Source: an uncultured Prevotellaceae bacterium
Lineage (GTDB): Bacteria; Bacteroidota; Bacteroidia; Bacteroidales; Bacteroidaceae
Reading direction: 5' to 3'
Assembly (NCBI GenBank): GCA_902764705.1
Contig: CACWWZ010000016.1
Coordinates: 1 to 53,641 of the forward strand
Length of the DNA: 53,641 nucleotides
In this document: positions 1-8,193 of the stretch, in pieces
How positions within the stretch are numbered: position 1 is the first letter of the stretch
Layout: each line of letters opens with the position of its first letter
The notes under the pieces: generated by a model
Told to the model about the DNA's origin: nothing
What the model saw: the letters and a program-made list of their open reading frames with translations, nothing else
The model's database searches: none
Program-made: the position numbers and the translations under genes

Positions 1-78
1 AAAGTATCATCGGAACGACCGTAAGGTGACGTATCTTCGAGTGGAAGGAACGTCACGGACGACCCATAGATGACGTTC
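1..78. repeat. 78-bp dispersed repeat, left copy (inverted relative to 26361-26438)
   Basis: The reverse complement of these 78 bases recurs at 26361-26438 with a single mismatch (CACCTT here, CATCTT there, read on the complementary strand). It contains an inner hairpin, GGAACGTCA (47-55) pairing with TGACGTTCC (71-79), and a CGGAACGACC...AAGGTGAC segment related to the tandem units at 26457-26533. The copy may continue to the left of the window. No coding potential is seen. Confidence 0.9.
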
Positions 79-126
79 CTTTGCGATGTGCCTCTTCGCT
101 TACGTTCAATTAACGACATTCTTATT

Positions 127-158
127 ACGGATTTGTGGCAATTTTGCCAAAAATCCGT
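127..158. repeat. Nested inverted repeat (hairpin) in the left intergenic region
   Basis: ACGGATTT (127-134) pairs with AAATCCGT (151-158), enclosing GGCAA/TTGCC (137-148). Neither strand has an adjacent T-run, so a terminator is not certain. Apart from this hairpin and the repeat at 1-78, the first 300 bases show no gene, only AT-rich sequence. Confidence 0.55.
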
Positions 159-302
159 TGAAAAGAAAGAAATAAAAATGAATTATACAAGAAATCAGGC
201 AGATACGAACTTTATCAGTCAGGGGGTCGGGCTTTGCCCTCAAAATTAATCAAAATCTTATTCAAAATCTATCAAAATGAAAAGGACCCACGCAGCGGTG
301 GA

Positions 303-336
303 AATAAAAGAAGCAAGGCTTTCGACCTTGCTTCTT
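303..336 (-). terminator. Intrinsic terminator downstream of the 359-625 relic and the 748-2585 operon
   Basis: AAGAAGCAAGG (308-318) pairs perfectly with CCTTGCTTCTT (326-336) across a 7-nt loop. On the minus strand the stem is followed by TTTTATTT. It closes minus-strand transcription coming from the 359-2585 genes. Confidence 0.8.
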
Positions 337-358
337 AATGATGAAATATGTGATTGTT

Positions 359-625
359 TTATGGTTCCATTCCTGGATCGGGATTATTTGGATCATATGG
401 ATCGCCAGGATCCGTTTGATCAACATATTCGCCGCCATAGAATACCTTGTAGGTTCCATCGTATTCCGTTGGATCATTTTCGATATTAACCCAGGAGTTG
501 CCATCTCCATCAAATTCCGCAAATATTCCAGTTACACCGCCTGTGTTTCCACTGACTTTGAGATATGTCTTTTCTCCCAATTGGTAAGTACCATCAAGTA
601 AATTGCCATTAATTACTAGCGTCAT
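359..625 (-). pseudogene. Small Gly/Asp-rich protein, probably the 5'-truncated remnant of a secreted protein
   Basis: The frame from the ATG at 625 gives 88 residues, rich in Gly, Asp, Tyr and Pro, ending in an acidic DPGDPYDPNNPDPG tail. I do not recognise a family. The open frame continues upstream without a start: reading back from the ATG it encodes LLLSSFANTKNSHDFNIEH, which looks like the hydrophobic core and cleavage region of a signal peptide, then meets TGA at 689-691. The simplest reading is a secreted protein that has lost its first residues to a mutation. It could instead be a live cytosolic micro-protein starting at 625. It follows the dockerin-like gene at 748 and is followed by a good terminator, so it is probably still transcribed. 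Confidence 0.4.
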
Positions 626-747
626 GCCAGCATGTTCTATATTAAAATCATGGCTGTTTTTGGTGTTTGCGAATGAGGAGAGGAGAAGTCACCCTGTAGG
701 CCATAACGATGGCATTAAGCGGCACGTACTAAGTCGCCTTATTTCGA

Positions 748-1626
748 TTATTCTGTAACCATAATTAGGTTTACAATCATAATGACATCAGCAAGGTCCA
801 CAACGTCGTCACCATTGATATTTGCGACCTCAATCTTAAATTTGGAAGATGGTTTGCCTAATAGATAATTCACCATTTCAGCCACATCTCCAGCATTGAT
901 CTTTCCGTCTGCATTCACGTCACCAAGTTGTGGTGGTACATCAAACTTAAAGGATTGTGTAGTACTGAACTCTGCTCCTTCAGCATTCGGGTCTTCCGAA
1001 TAACAGACTCGATAATTAAAGGTATGCTGTCCCATGGTAAGGCCTTCAAGACTGACTGGGAAAGAGACCATCCCAGGGTAATAGTCATAACACGTCTGCA
1101 CCTCACCTTTGTCAATCCAATACTGATAGCTCAGAGGCTCTTTGTCGAAGAGGAAATTACTGATATAGAATACAATCTGTTTCCATGGTCCAGCTTCGCC
1201 CACTTCGTTGAAGCAGCGGACATTCAGGAAATGAAGACCATAGCTCATCTTGCTGACATCGATGTCAAGCTGATAGGCTGTGCCGTTGTAAGGTATGCGG
1301 GTAGGCTTGCTGTCATAGCCATACACCCAGTATTCCAGAAAACTGGCATTAGTGGTATACGGCCATCCCTCTGGCACGATAAATGGTATACAGCTCCACT
1401 GCCCCATCTCTCCCCACTCATAGTAAGGAATGACGTTGAGGAAATGCAGGCCACCGGTCTTGACTACCGACATATCAAGCGTCAACGTATTTTCGCCTGG
1501 CGTAAACTTGCCATGAACCATAGCATCACGGCGACTGTCGAGCCATATATCGTAATCATAGCCTTGTGCAAGAGCAGCGCTAAAGAATGCTACGAAGGCA
1601 TAGAGTATGAATAAACACCTTTTCAT
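748..1626 (-). CDS. Secreted protein with C-terminal dockerin-like repeats
   Basis: The 292-aa product starts with a signal peptide (MKRCLFILYAFVAFFSAALA, cleavage before Q). The middle carries two repeats with the shared phrase GLHFLNV and aromatic motifs (roughly residues 30-130), suggesting repeated beta-sandwich units. Residues about 234-290 contain two EF-hand-like segments, LGDVNADGKINAGDV and INGDDVVDLADV, as in type I dockerin or Ca-binding duplicated repeats common at the C-terminus of secreted Bacteroidales proteins. It lies 8 bp downstream of the 1635-2585 gene, so they form one transcription unit. The N-terminal domain's function is not recognisable. The dockerin-like call rests on the visible Asp/Asn spacing. 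Confidence 0.8.
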   Translation of the reverse strand: MKRCLFILYAFVAFFSAALAQGYDYDIWLDSRRDAMVHGKFTPGENTLTLDMSVVKTGGLHFLNVIPYYEWGEMGQWSCIPFIVPEGWPYTTNASFLEYWVYGYDSKPTRIPYNGTAYQLDIDVSKMSYGLHFLNVRCFNEVGEAGPWKQIVFYISNFLFDKEPLSYQYWIDKGEVQTCYDYYPGMVSFPVSLEGLTMGQHTFNYRVCYSEDPNAEGAEFSTTQSFKFDVPPQLGDVNADGKINAGDVAEMVNYLLGKPSSKFKIEVANINGDDVVDLADVIMIVNLIMVTE

Positions 1627-1634
1627 ACGCCAGA

Positions 1635-2585
1635 CTATTTATCTAATTTGTCCACCGTCAGTGTTACTGTCATCGTCCTCGTTGCAGCGTCAATGGATAT
1701 CTGATGCTTCGTTACGCCTGGCACTTCCGGATACCGGTTATATGGATGTTGTCCGCCATAAGCACCTATTTTGGTGCCGTCAAGAGCACTTTTATGACTG
1801 GAAGCGTTAAATCCTGTGTCACCATCCCAGGTATCCCAACTTGTTGAAATATATTCGCAATTGATATAATTACAGTTATTAGTGGAAATATCACCATAAA
1901 CACAACTATTTAAAACACACCCAATAAGGTTCTTTTTCGATGCCGCTCCTTTTAATTTTGTACAGTATTTTATAGCACAACTGTTAAAAACTCCACCTTG
2001 TATGGTATCACAGATTTCATAAATATTACAATGTTCAAAAGTTGCATGACCTTTATAATCATGTGGATATAAAACCTGAATTCTTGAATTAAACGCGTTA
2101 AATTCTTTTACATCATTGGGGAGGTTTAGACGGTCAATATAACAACGGTCTATCTTTACGTCATAAAACTCTTTACCTTCCTCTACATTGAAAATAAGGT
2201 TATTCATACTACATTTGCGCAAGGTGAATTGCTCGTATGCATTTTCCACCTGTACATCACCATTAAATGACAATGCATCGAGCATAGGCATCGTCAACTT
2301 GGCTGTGCCAGAAATGTCAATCACGCAACTGCCCTCAACGATGGTTCCAAGCCCTGCACCACGCACGAGAATACGCTTATTGACATTAAAGGGTTGAAAG
2401 GTCCCCTCGCTCAAGAAGATGGTGTCGCCGTCGACAGCGTCATCCACAGCATTTTGCACCTGATAGTACATATAGGTTTTCACTTCTCCACCACGATGAA
2501 GCATCACTGTGGGAGCCAAATCGGCTTTGGCAGGCATAGCAACCCAGATCAGGCAAGCCAGCGCTAATAATTTAGATTTTCTCAT
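1635..2585 (-). CDS. Secreted right-handed beta-helix (pectin-lyase-like fold) protein
   Basis: This 316-aa protein begins with a signal peptide (MRKSKLLALACLIWVAMPAKA). Residues about 40-70 (YYQVQNAVDDAVDGDTIFLSEGTF) match the usual N-terminal rung of parallel beta-helix proteins, where a periodic 'DAV.DGDTI.L..GTF' strand precedes stacked rungs. The rest has short repeats of C, N and V consistent with such a helix. Residues about 270-290 read GAYGGQHPYNRYPEVPG, the ending often seen in these surface proteins. No catalytic residues can be assigned, so it may be a binding rather than a lyase protein. It is the promoter-proximal gene of the pair with the dockerin-like gene, and a clear promoter lies directly upstream. 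Confidence 0.75.
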   Translation of the reverse strand: MRKSKLLALACLIWVAMPAKADLAPTVMLHRGGEVKTYMYYQVQNAVDDAVDGDTIFLSEGTFQPFNVNKRILVRGAGLGTIVEGSCVIDISGTAKLTMPMLDALSFNGDVQVENAYEQFTLRKCSMNNLIFNVEEGKEFYDVKIDRCYIDRLNLPNDVKEFNAFNSRIQVLYPHDYKGHATFEHCNIYEICDTIQGGVFNSCAIKYCTKLKGAASKKNLIGCVLNSCVYGDISTNNCNYINCEYISTSWDTWDGDTGFNASSHKSALDGTKIGAYGGQHPYNRYPEVPGVTKHQISIDAATRTMTVTLTVDKLDK

Positions 2586-2610
2586 ATAGTATTATTATAG
2601 TTTTGACATG

Positions 2611-2642
2611 CAAAGATAGTAAATAATATCTAAACCACCAAA
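2611..2642 (-). promoter_or_regulatory. Bacteroidetes promoter for the 1635-2585 / 748-1626 operon
   Basis: On the minus strand TTTG (2639-2642) is followed after 20 bp by TATCTTTG (2611-2618), matching the TTTG-N19-21-TAnnTTTG consensus of the Bacteroidetes primary sigma factor. The expected transcript start gives a short leader before the ATG at 2585. Confidence 0.85.
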
Positions 2643-2749
2643 ATTTGGAGCAGCGAATGCAGAGAAAATTTTATGGGGTCGTCGTTTCACACTGTTTTTG
2701 AACGTGTCACAACATCACGTTTTTCCCCATCCGAGTCGGCGCTAAATGA

Positions 2750-2826
2750 GCAAGAAGCCGTTTCTCTGCCAGCGAGAGGCCGTTTCTCTGGTAGCGAGAA
2801 GCCGTTTCTCTGGTAGCGAGAAGCCG
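2750..2826. repeat. 22-bp tandem repeat array, about 3.5 units
   Basis: Units begin at 2750, 2772, 2794 and 2816 (the last partial), each about 22 bp, with the core GAGAAGCCGTTTCTC, itself an imperfect palindrome. There are no spacers between units. The array sits in the 509-bp gene-free stretch 2586-3094. That stretch otherwise holds the promoter at 2611-2642, two minus-strand terminators and a short AT-rich segment. Confidence 0.9.
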
Positions 2827-2833
2827 TGTTGAT

Positions 2834-2874
2834 AAAAAAAGAAGGATCTGCCGTGTGTCATGCAAATCCTTCTT
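2834..2874 (-). terminator. Intrinsic terminator, second in tandem downstream of the FadL-like gene
   Basis: AAGAAGGAT (2839-2847) pairs with ATCCTTCTT (2866-2874). On the minus strand it is followed by a run of seven T. It lies about 150 bp past the terminator at 3028-3065, so it either backs up that terminator or ends a separate small transcript. Confidence 0.7.
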
Positions 2875-3027
2875 ATCGCGATCTTGCTTGCTCTGTAGAT
2901 AAAGGGAGTTAGAAGAAATGTCCTCTATCTTCCGCCGCTGACAAGCAGCTATCTTCCTTTATCTTCCTATATCTACTTAACATCCGAAACTTGAATTAAA
3001 AAGTAAAAGGGTGAGAAAAAGTGCACT

Positions 3028-3065
3028 AAAAAAAATGGAGGCTCGGGCGATGTGCTCGGGCCTCC
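3028..3065 (-). terminator. Intrinsic terminator of the FadL-like gene
   Basis: A GC-rich stem, GGAGGC...GCCTCC with inner GCCCGAGC repeats, spans 3037-3065. On the minus strand it is followed by ATTTTTTTT. It lies 29 bp after the stop codon of the gene at 3095-4690. Confidence 0.8.
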
Positions 3066-3094
3066 TGAATACAATCAATTATGAAATGTTTCGT

Positions 3095-4690
3095 TCAGAA
3101 ACTGTATGATAGCGTACAGAGCAGCTGGTGGCGGTTGTCCTTGACGGTGACGGGGTTGCAGTGGTTGGAAAGGGTCTCCAGCTTGCCCGTTTCGTCGCTG
3201 ATGTACTGTGCAGAAATACCGTTCATATAGGGATAGAAATCGCCTTCACGAACCTGATACTGATAGGCCAGATCGATGCGGAACTGGTCGAAGGTGAGTC
3301 CGACGCCAGCCATGATGCGATTGGTGGACTTCCAGTTGGTGTAGTCGGTGGTGGAAGCCATGTATGCACCTGGTGAGTTGAGCGTCAGGTCGCGCACGCC
3401 GTCGGTCTTGTACATGGGCGAAACGTAGTTGTAGCCCACGCGGACGGCGACGTTCTTGTCGATCTTATACTCAGCACCGGCCTTGATGGTCGACACGCCC
3501 TTCAGCGTGCGCTGGGTATGGGCTTTCATGACGGGATCGCTGTCGCTGTTGTCGTAGTAGTCGCCATACCAGTCGTAACCGGCACCGGTAATCAGACGCA
3601 TGTCGTTGGTGGAATAGTCGGCATACTCGTAGCTGAGGCCCAGTGCCAACTCGTTGTTGATGGTGTGTCCGGCAGAGAGTCCGAACTTCCAGGGAGTGTT
3701 GAAACGGAAGTCGGCTTTGTCGTTAGTATCCATAGTATGATGATAGATGTATTGCTCGTCGGCTGTTTCGTAATCTATGATAGAGAAATTCGATGTCGTC
3801 AACTTATAGAAGGTTGGTGTGGCTATGCTCAGGCCAAGACGGAAAGGCGACTCCTCGATGGGACGGACAATAACACCTGCCTTGAAGTCGAAACCAGTAC
3901 CGGTAATCTTGTGGTGATCGGTCATCTGTACACAATCATAACTCGGGACGGAATAGGATACCAGCGATTCATCGTACACAGTATAGCTATTGTAATGAAC
4001 GTCCTTGAAACCAACGGTAAGACCGAGATAAACGCGGTTGTTGATATTGCCGCTCAGGTTGAGGTCATATTCTCCGATATAGCCTGTCTGGGCACGGTTG
4101 AAGGTGTAGTCCTCTGCATCGACAGTATAAACGTTGTGGTTTTTGTCCTCAATCATACCGGATGCTATGTAGAGGTTATCGACTACATTCTCGCCATAAC
4201 GTGCATCCAGGTCGCCATGAATGGCCTTGATGGTGGTCTGGCGGTTCTGCGACGAACCATTGATGGCAGCGTTGGCTGCTGAGAGTACGTGGTTGAAATT
4301 ACGGCTCTTGTGGTAGTTGAAGGCCATATTAACGAAGCTGGACCTTCCCGTGCGTTGGCTGTAGACAAAGCCTAACTGGTCGAACGAGGCACTGGTCTTC
4401 GAGCCATCGCCAAACGACTTTCCATCTGACTGGATTACCATGCCAAACGAGCCCGACAGCTGATTGCGACGGAACATTCCTATTCCGGCGGGGTTGGTGC
4501 CGATGGTCGAAATGTCGGCTCCTAGTGCCTCCATAGCTCCACCCATACCCACATAGCGGGCTGTTCCGTTGAGATCCTCCGTTGCCAGCTGGGCACCGAT
4601 ATAGGTATCGAGCGTGACAGAATTGTTTATCTGAGCCTTTGACTGCACAGCAACAATGGCCAGTGTAGCAAAAACAAAAATCTTCTTCAT
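3095..4690 (-). CDS. OmpP1/FadL-family outer-membrane transport protein
   Basis: The 531-aa protein has a signal peptide (cleavage near SKAQ) and then the hallmark opening of Bacteroidales FadL-like porins: STARYVGMGGAM-type sequence (TARYVGMGGAMEALGADIS), followed by TNPAGIGMFR. The remainder alternates amphipathic beta strands and ends in a terminal aromatic (LSYSF), as expected for an outer-membrane beta-barrel inserted by BAM. FadL proteins carry hydrophobic substrates across the outer membrane; the substrate here is unknown. It lies 43 bp behind the Tyr/Trp-rich gene on the same strand. The gap is filled by an AATTAAGAGTTAAGAATTAAG-like spacer with no promoter box, so they are probably co-transcribed. 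A terminator follows. Confidence 0.88.
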   Translation of the reverse strand: MKKIFVFATLAIVAVQSKAQINNSVTLDTYIGAQLATEDLNGTARYVGMGGAMEALGADISTIGTNPAGIGMFRRNQLSGSFGMVIQSDGKSFGDGSKTSASFDQLGFVYSQRTGRSSFVNMAFNYHKSRNFNHVLSAANAAINGSSQNRQTTIKAIHGDLDARYGENVVDNLYIASGMIEDKNHNVYTVDAEDYTFNRAQTGYIGEYDLNLSGNINNRVYLGLTVGFKDVHYNSYTVYDESLVSYSVPSYDCVQMTDHHKITGTGFDFKAGVIVRPIEESPFRLGLSIATPTFYKLTTSNFSIIDYETADEQYIYHHTMDTNDKADFRFNTPWKFGLSAGHTINNELALGLSYEYADYSTNDMRLITGAGYDWYGDYYDNSDSDPVMKAHTQRTLKGVSTIKAGAEYKIDKNVAVRVGYNYVSPMYKTDGVRDLTLNSPGAYMASTTDYTNWKSTNRIMAGVGLTFDQFRIDLAYQYQVREGDFYPYMNGISAQYISDETGKLETLSNHCNPVTVKDNRHQLLCTLSYSF

Positions 4691-4733
4691 AACTCTAAAC
4701 TCTTAATTCTTAATTCTTAACTCTTAATTAATT
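4691..4733 (-). repeat. Purine-rich spacer repeat between the Tyr/Trp-rich and FadL-like genes
   Basis: On the minus (sense) strand the 43-bp gap consists almost entirely of degenerate AATTAAGAGTTAAG units. It belongs to a family of short spacers found between many genes in this window. Confidence 0.85.
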
Positions 4734-5576
4734 CTATCTGCGTCCGCCAAATGTGCGACCACCAGAGGCAGAACGACCACCGCCGGTACTACCGCCACCG
4801 CCGAAGCTGCCGCCAGAAGAGCGGGAACCACCGAATGAACCGCTGCTGATAGTGCTGGAACTGCGACTAGTGTTAAACGAACGATTGTTGTTCTCGTAGG
4901 TTGTACAGCTGGTGGTGACGGGGCGAACGGTACGAGTGGTTACGTTAGAATTACGACGTCCCTGATGAGTGGAAACGCGTCCTGACGAAGCATACCAGCG
5001 AGGACCGTAATAGCCGTAGTAGCCATAGCTCCAAGGATAGCCGTAACTGTAATACCAAGGCGAATACCAGCCATAGTAATAGGGACTCGTCCAACCATAA
5101 CCGGAATAGTACCAAGGGCTGTTCCAATACCAATAGTCATAGTCATACCAGCTGTACCACGAGTTATAGTACAACGAATTATGGTACCAGGGTGACGACC
5201 AACGTCCGTCGCGATAACCATCCCAATAGGCCTGAGTGGGTGTATAGTCGTCGAAACGAGACATGCGGCGTGTCAGCTGATAGTCTTCGGATTGTTCTGC
5301 TGGTGCGACGGAATCGGGATAGACGCCCCGCACGGCAGAGAAGTCGATGATGTCGTTGCCCACCGAGTCGGAAGGAACGGCACCGATCATTCTGCGATTG
5401 TATTCGTCCGTAGTACGGGAACTGCCTGAATAGTAGGTCTTCGAAGGCATACCGTATTGATAGGCGTCCTGAGCCTTGCTCTCCTTGGAGGGAACAAAGT
5501 ACATATCATCGTCCTGTGCCATTGTGGTGAATGGCAAAACTCCCAGTAGGAGCACCGACATCATTAGCTTTTTCAT
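4734..5576 (-). CDS. Secreted Tyr/Trp-rich, Ser/Gly-rich low-complexity protein
   Basis: I start this gene at the MKKLMM methionine (5576), because AGGAGA lies 7 nt upstream and a signal peptide (MKKLMMSVLLLGVLPFTTMAQ) follows at once. An earlier in-frame ATG at 5612 would bury the signal. The mature 280-aa protein has three parts. An acidic/polar region comes first. A segment dominated by Tyr, Trp and Ser-Pro-Trp-Tyr repeats spans roughly residues 120-190. The C-terminal tail has Ser/Gly/Arg repeats ending GGRSASGGRTFGGRR. No catalytic motif is visible. Such aromatic-rich secreted proteins occur in Bacteroidales as vague 'hypothetical' or vitellogenin-like entries; a surface or extracellular matrix role is a guess. 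Confidence 0.7.
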   Translation of the reverse strand: MKKLMMSVLLLGVLPFTTMAQDDDMYFVPSKESKAQDAYQYGMPSKTYYSGSSRTTDEYNRRMIGAVPSDSVGNDIIDFSAVRGVYPDSVAPAEQSEDYQLTRRMSRFDDYTPTQAYWDGYRDGRWSSPWYHNSLYYNSWYSWYDYDYWYWNSPWYYSGYGWTSPYYYGWYSPWYYSYGYPWSYGYYGYYGPRWYASSGRVSTHQGRRNSNVTTRTVRPVTTSCTTYENNNRSFNTSRSSSTISSGSFGGSRSSGGSFGGGGSTGGGRSASGGRTFGGRR

Positions 5577-5609
5577 GTTCATTTCTCCTATATTTAATTG
5601 TTCACGATG

Positions 5610-5640
5610 CAAAATTACTACTATTTTTACTGCAAAAGTA
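5610..5640 (-). promoter_or_regulatory. Candidate -7 boxes for the Tyr/Trp-rich gene
   Basis: Two minus-strand matches to TAnnTTTG occur: TAATTTTG (5610-5617) and TACTTTTG (5633-5640). Neither has TTTG at the ideal upstream distance. One of them probably drives the 5576 start. Confidence 0.45.
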
Positions 5641-5682
5641 AGGAAAAACCCTAAGAAATGATAGGTTTTTCCCTATTTTTTG

Positions 5683-5690
5683 TAATTTTG
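5683..5690 (+). promoter_or_regulatory. -7 box for prmA
   Basis: TAATTTTG matches TAnnTTTG and lies 21 bp before the prmA ATG, giving a very short leader. No clear -33 TTTG is seen. Confidence 0.6.
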
Positions 5691-5711
5691 CAGTAATTAT
5701 TTAACATTACT

Positions 5712-6599
5712 ATGAAGTATTTTGAAGTAGATTTCACCCTGACACCCTGTACGCAAGTTGCTCAAGACCTGCTTTCTGCCTTGGCTGGAGAGGTTGGTTT
5801 CGAAACGTTTGAAGAGACTGAGAAAGGTCTGACTGGCTACGTTCAGCAGTCGCTGTTCGATGAGTCGGCACTGCAGCAAGTTTTAAATAGTTTCCCCCTT
5901 GAAGACACCCGGATAAAATATAATGTACGAGAGGCCGAGGACCGCGACTGGAATGAGCAATGGGAACAGGAGGGCTTTGAGCCGATAGAGGTAAAATGTA
6001 AGACGGATGATGGAAAAGGTAAGATGTTAGTGATTCACGACGGGCGCCACCTGCCATCAGACATCAACCATCAGACTGCGGCCATCATGATAGAAATCGA
6101 CGCCCACCTGGCTTTTGGAACCGGAACACACGAGACGACGCAGATGATTTGCCAGACGCTGCTCGAGAGGAATATGGAAGGAAAACGCGTGCTGGACTGC
6201 GGTTGCGGGACGGGAATACTGGGCATTTGTGCCCTGAAGCTGGGTGCTAAGAAATGTCTGGCTTACGACATTGACGAGTGGAGTGTCGACAATACGCGTC
6301 ATAATGCCGTCATCAATCAGGTGGACGATAAACTGACCGTTTTGCATGGCGACGGCTCCCTACTCGACTCTGTGAAAGATTCGTATGATGTGGTAGTGGC
6401 CAACATCAACCGCAACATCCTGCTTCAGGATATGGAACGTTTTGCCAACGTCATTACCCCACAGCAAATACTCATACTCAGCGGATTTTATGAGTCTGAC
6501 ATACCATTGATCAGAGATAAATACAGCAGCATGGGATTCTGCCTTCTGGAGACTAAAAAGAATGGCGACTGGGCCTGCTTAGTATTTCAGGCACCGTAA
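5712..6599 (+). CDS. prmA: Ribosomal protein L11 methyltransferase PrmA
   Basis: PrmA transfers methyl groups from S-adenosylmethionine to amino groups of ribosomal protein L11. The 295-aa product has the family's two-part layout: an N-terminal L11-recognition domain (about 1-100) and a class I SAM methyltransferase domain. Visible motifs are FGTGTHETT (135-143), the SAM-binding loop VLDCGCGTGILG (160-171) and the post-I/catalytic VVANINRNIL (about 227-236), which replaces the NPPY motif of other methyltransferases as is usual for PrmA. Length is normal. It is the lone plus-strand gene here, divergent from the Tyr/Trp-rich gene and ending 1 bp before the FAD dehydrogenase stop codon on the other strand. 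Confidence 0.95.
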   Translation: MKYFEVDFTLTPCTQVAQDLLSALAGEVGFETFEETEKGLTGYVQQSLFDESALQQVLNSFPLEDTRIKYNVREAEDRDWNEQWEQEGFEPIEVKCKTDDGKGKMLVIHDGRHLPSDINHQTAAIMIEIDAHLAFGTGTHETTQMICQTLLERNMEGKRVLDCGCGTGILGICALKLGAKKCLAYDIDEWSVDNTRHNAVINQVDDKLTVLHGDGSLLDSVKDSYDVVVANINRNILLQDMERFANVITPQQILILSGFYESDIPLIRDKYSSMGFCLLETKKNGDWACLVFQAP

Positions 6600-6600
6600 G

Positions 6601-8193
6601 TTACAGTTTTTCGTTCACGTAACGGAATAATGCCTCTGCACAGCGTTCTCCGTCGACTCCGGCAGAAACAATCCCCCCTGCATAACCAGCACCCTCTCCA
6701 CAAGGAAAGAGGCCCTGAATGCGGATGTGCATCAGCGTTTCTGCGTCACGAAGAATACGAACCGGAGCACTGGTGCGCGTCTCGACAGCAATCATCGTGG
6801 CCTCATTGGTGAGAAATCCGTGACTCATGCGCCCGAAAGCCTTGAAGCCCTCCTGCAAACGATGGGAAATGGCTTTAGGCAACCAAAAATGAAGGGGCGA
6901 CGAGATGAGGCCAGGGGCATAGGAACTCTTGGGTAAGTCGTAGGACAGGCGATTGTTGACGAAGTCGGCCATTCGCTGGGCTGGTGCCGTCTGACGGCGA
7001 TTGCCCTGTTGCCAACAGTCGCGCTCCAACTGCTCTTGAAACGCCATCACTTTCAGTGCTGGAGAGGTGAGTGGTGAGAGGTCAGAGGTGAGAGGAAAGT
7101 CAGCCGAATTGATGTCTTCCGGCCGTATCTCGACAACCATTCCTGAGTTCGACCATTGTCCGCCACGATTCGAAGGACTCATGCCGTTGACCACTATCTG
7201 TCCGGGGCCCGTAGCGGCAGGAATTACGAAGCCCCCCGGGCACATGCAGAAGGAATAGACGCCACGTCCATCGACCTGCGTGACAAAGCTATACTCGGCA
7301 GCGGGCAGATATTTGCCACGTCCCTGACGGTTATGATACTGTATCTGGTCGATGAGTTCCGAAGGATGTTCCAATCTTACACCAACGGCAATACCCTTGG
7401 CCTCGATATCTATCTTTGCCTCAGCAAGATAACGGTAGACATCGCGGGCGGAATGACCAGTGGCCAGGATGACAGGACCGAGGTATTCCTTGTCGGCTGC
7501 AAAACAGCCGACCACACGACTGCCTTCAAGAATCAGTCGTGTTACCTTGGTTTGAAAATGTACCTCACCACCGCATTGAAGAATGGTGTTACGCATATTC
7601 TCTATGACACGCGGCAACTTGTCGGTACCGATATGCGGATGGGCGTCAGCCAGAATGTTCGTCGAGGCACCATGCTGGCAGAACACATTCAGAATCTTTT
7701 CAATCGAACCACGCTTCTTGCTGCGGGTATAGAGTTTGCCGTCAGAATAGGCGCCTGCCCCACCCTCGCCAAAGCAGTAGTTGCTCTCGCCATCCACTTG
7801 TTGCGTCTTGGCAATCAGCGCCAAATCCTTCTTCCGCTCTCGAACGTCCTTGCCGCGTTCGAGCACAATGGGACGCAAACCGAGCTCTATCAGTCGCAGG
7901 GCGGCAAACAGTCCACCGGGACCGGCACCGACGACAATGGCCTGAGGAGCAGAGGAAACATCAGGATAATGGGTCACCACATATTCATCCTGTTGGGGCT
8001 GCTCGTTGATGTAGCAACGCACCTTCAGGTTCACGAAAATCGTGCGCTGGCGGGCATCAATGCTACGACGCAGGATACGCACGGCTGTCAGCGTGCGGAC
8101 ATCGAACCCGTACTCGTCAGCCAGCCAGTTTCTCAGCGCCTGCTCGTTAGCTGCCAAATGAGGCTGTACCCTCACCTGATACTCCTGAATCAT
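6601..8193 (-). CDS. Uncharacterised FAD-dependent dehydrogenase (COG2509-type)
   Basis: This 530-aa flavoprotein has an FAD-binding Rossmann motif VVGAGPGGLFAALRL (about 87-101) after an 85-residue N-terminal domain, then FGEGGAGAYSDGKLYTR (141-157), CMCPGG (317-322) and a C-terminal GEGAGYAGGIVSAGVDG segment. This is the order found in the conserved bacterial family of uncharacterised FAD-dependent dehydrogenases; the physiological substrate is unknown. It is the last gene of a five-gene minus operon and its ATG overlaps the YkvA gene's end by 4 bp. An oddity is residues about 366-380 (FPLTSDLSPLTSPAL), which are encoded by a purine-rich tandem repeat of the kind otherwise found between genes. 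This looks like a tolerated in-frame insertion in a surface loop. Confidence 0.88.
   Translation of the reverse strand: MIQEYQVRVQPHLAANEQALRNWLADEYGFDVRTLTAVRILRRSIDARQRTIFVNLKVRCYINEQPQQDEYVVTHYPDVSSAPQAIVVGAGPGGLFAALRLIELGLRPIVLERGKDVRERKKDLALIAKTQQVDGESNYCFGEGGAGAYSDGKLYTRSKKRGSIEKILNVFCQHGASTNILADAHPHIGTDKLPRVIENMRNTILQCGGEVHFQTKVTRLILEGSRVVGCFAADKEYLGPVILATGHSARDVYRYLAEAKIDIEAKGIAVGVRLEHPSELIDQIQYHNRQGRGKYLPAAEYSFVTQVDGRGVYSFCMCPGGFVIPAATGPGQIVVNGMSPSNRGGQWSNSGMVVEIRPEDINSADFPLTSDLSPLTSPALKVMAFQEQLERDCWQQGNRRQTAPAQRMADFVNNRLSYDLPKSSYAPGLISSPLHFWLPKAISHRLQEGFKAFGRMSHGFLTNEATMIAVETRTSAPVRILRDAETLMHIRIQGLFPCGEGAGYAGGIVSAGVDGERCAEALFRYVNEKL
7062..7097 (-). repeat. In-frame GGTGAGAGG-type tandem repeat inside the FAD dehydrogenase
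   Basis: The plus strand reads as degenerate copies of GGTGAGAGGTCAGA. Translated on the minus strand it gives SDLSPLTS-like residues. The sequence resembles intergenic spacer repeats rather than conserved protein. Confidence 0.8.

Noticed and set aside
2750-2826. CRISPR-like array
   Set aside because: Units are 22 bp and directly adjacent with no spacers; no cas genes are nearby.
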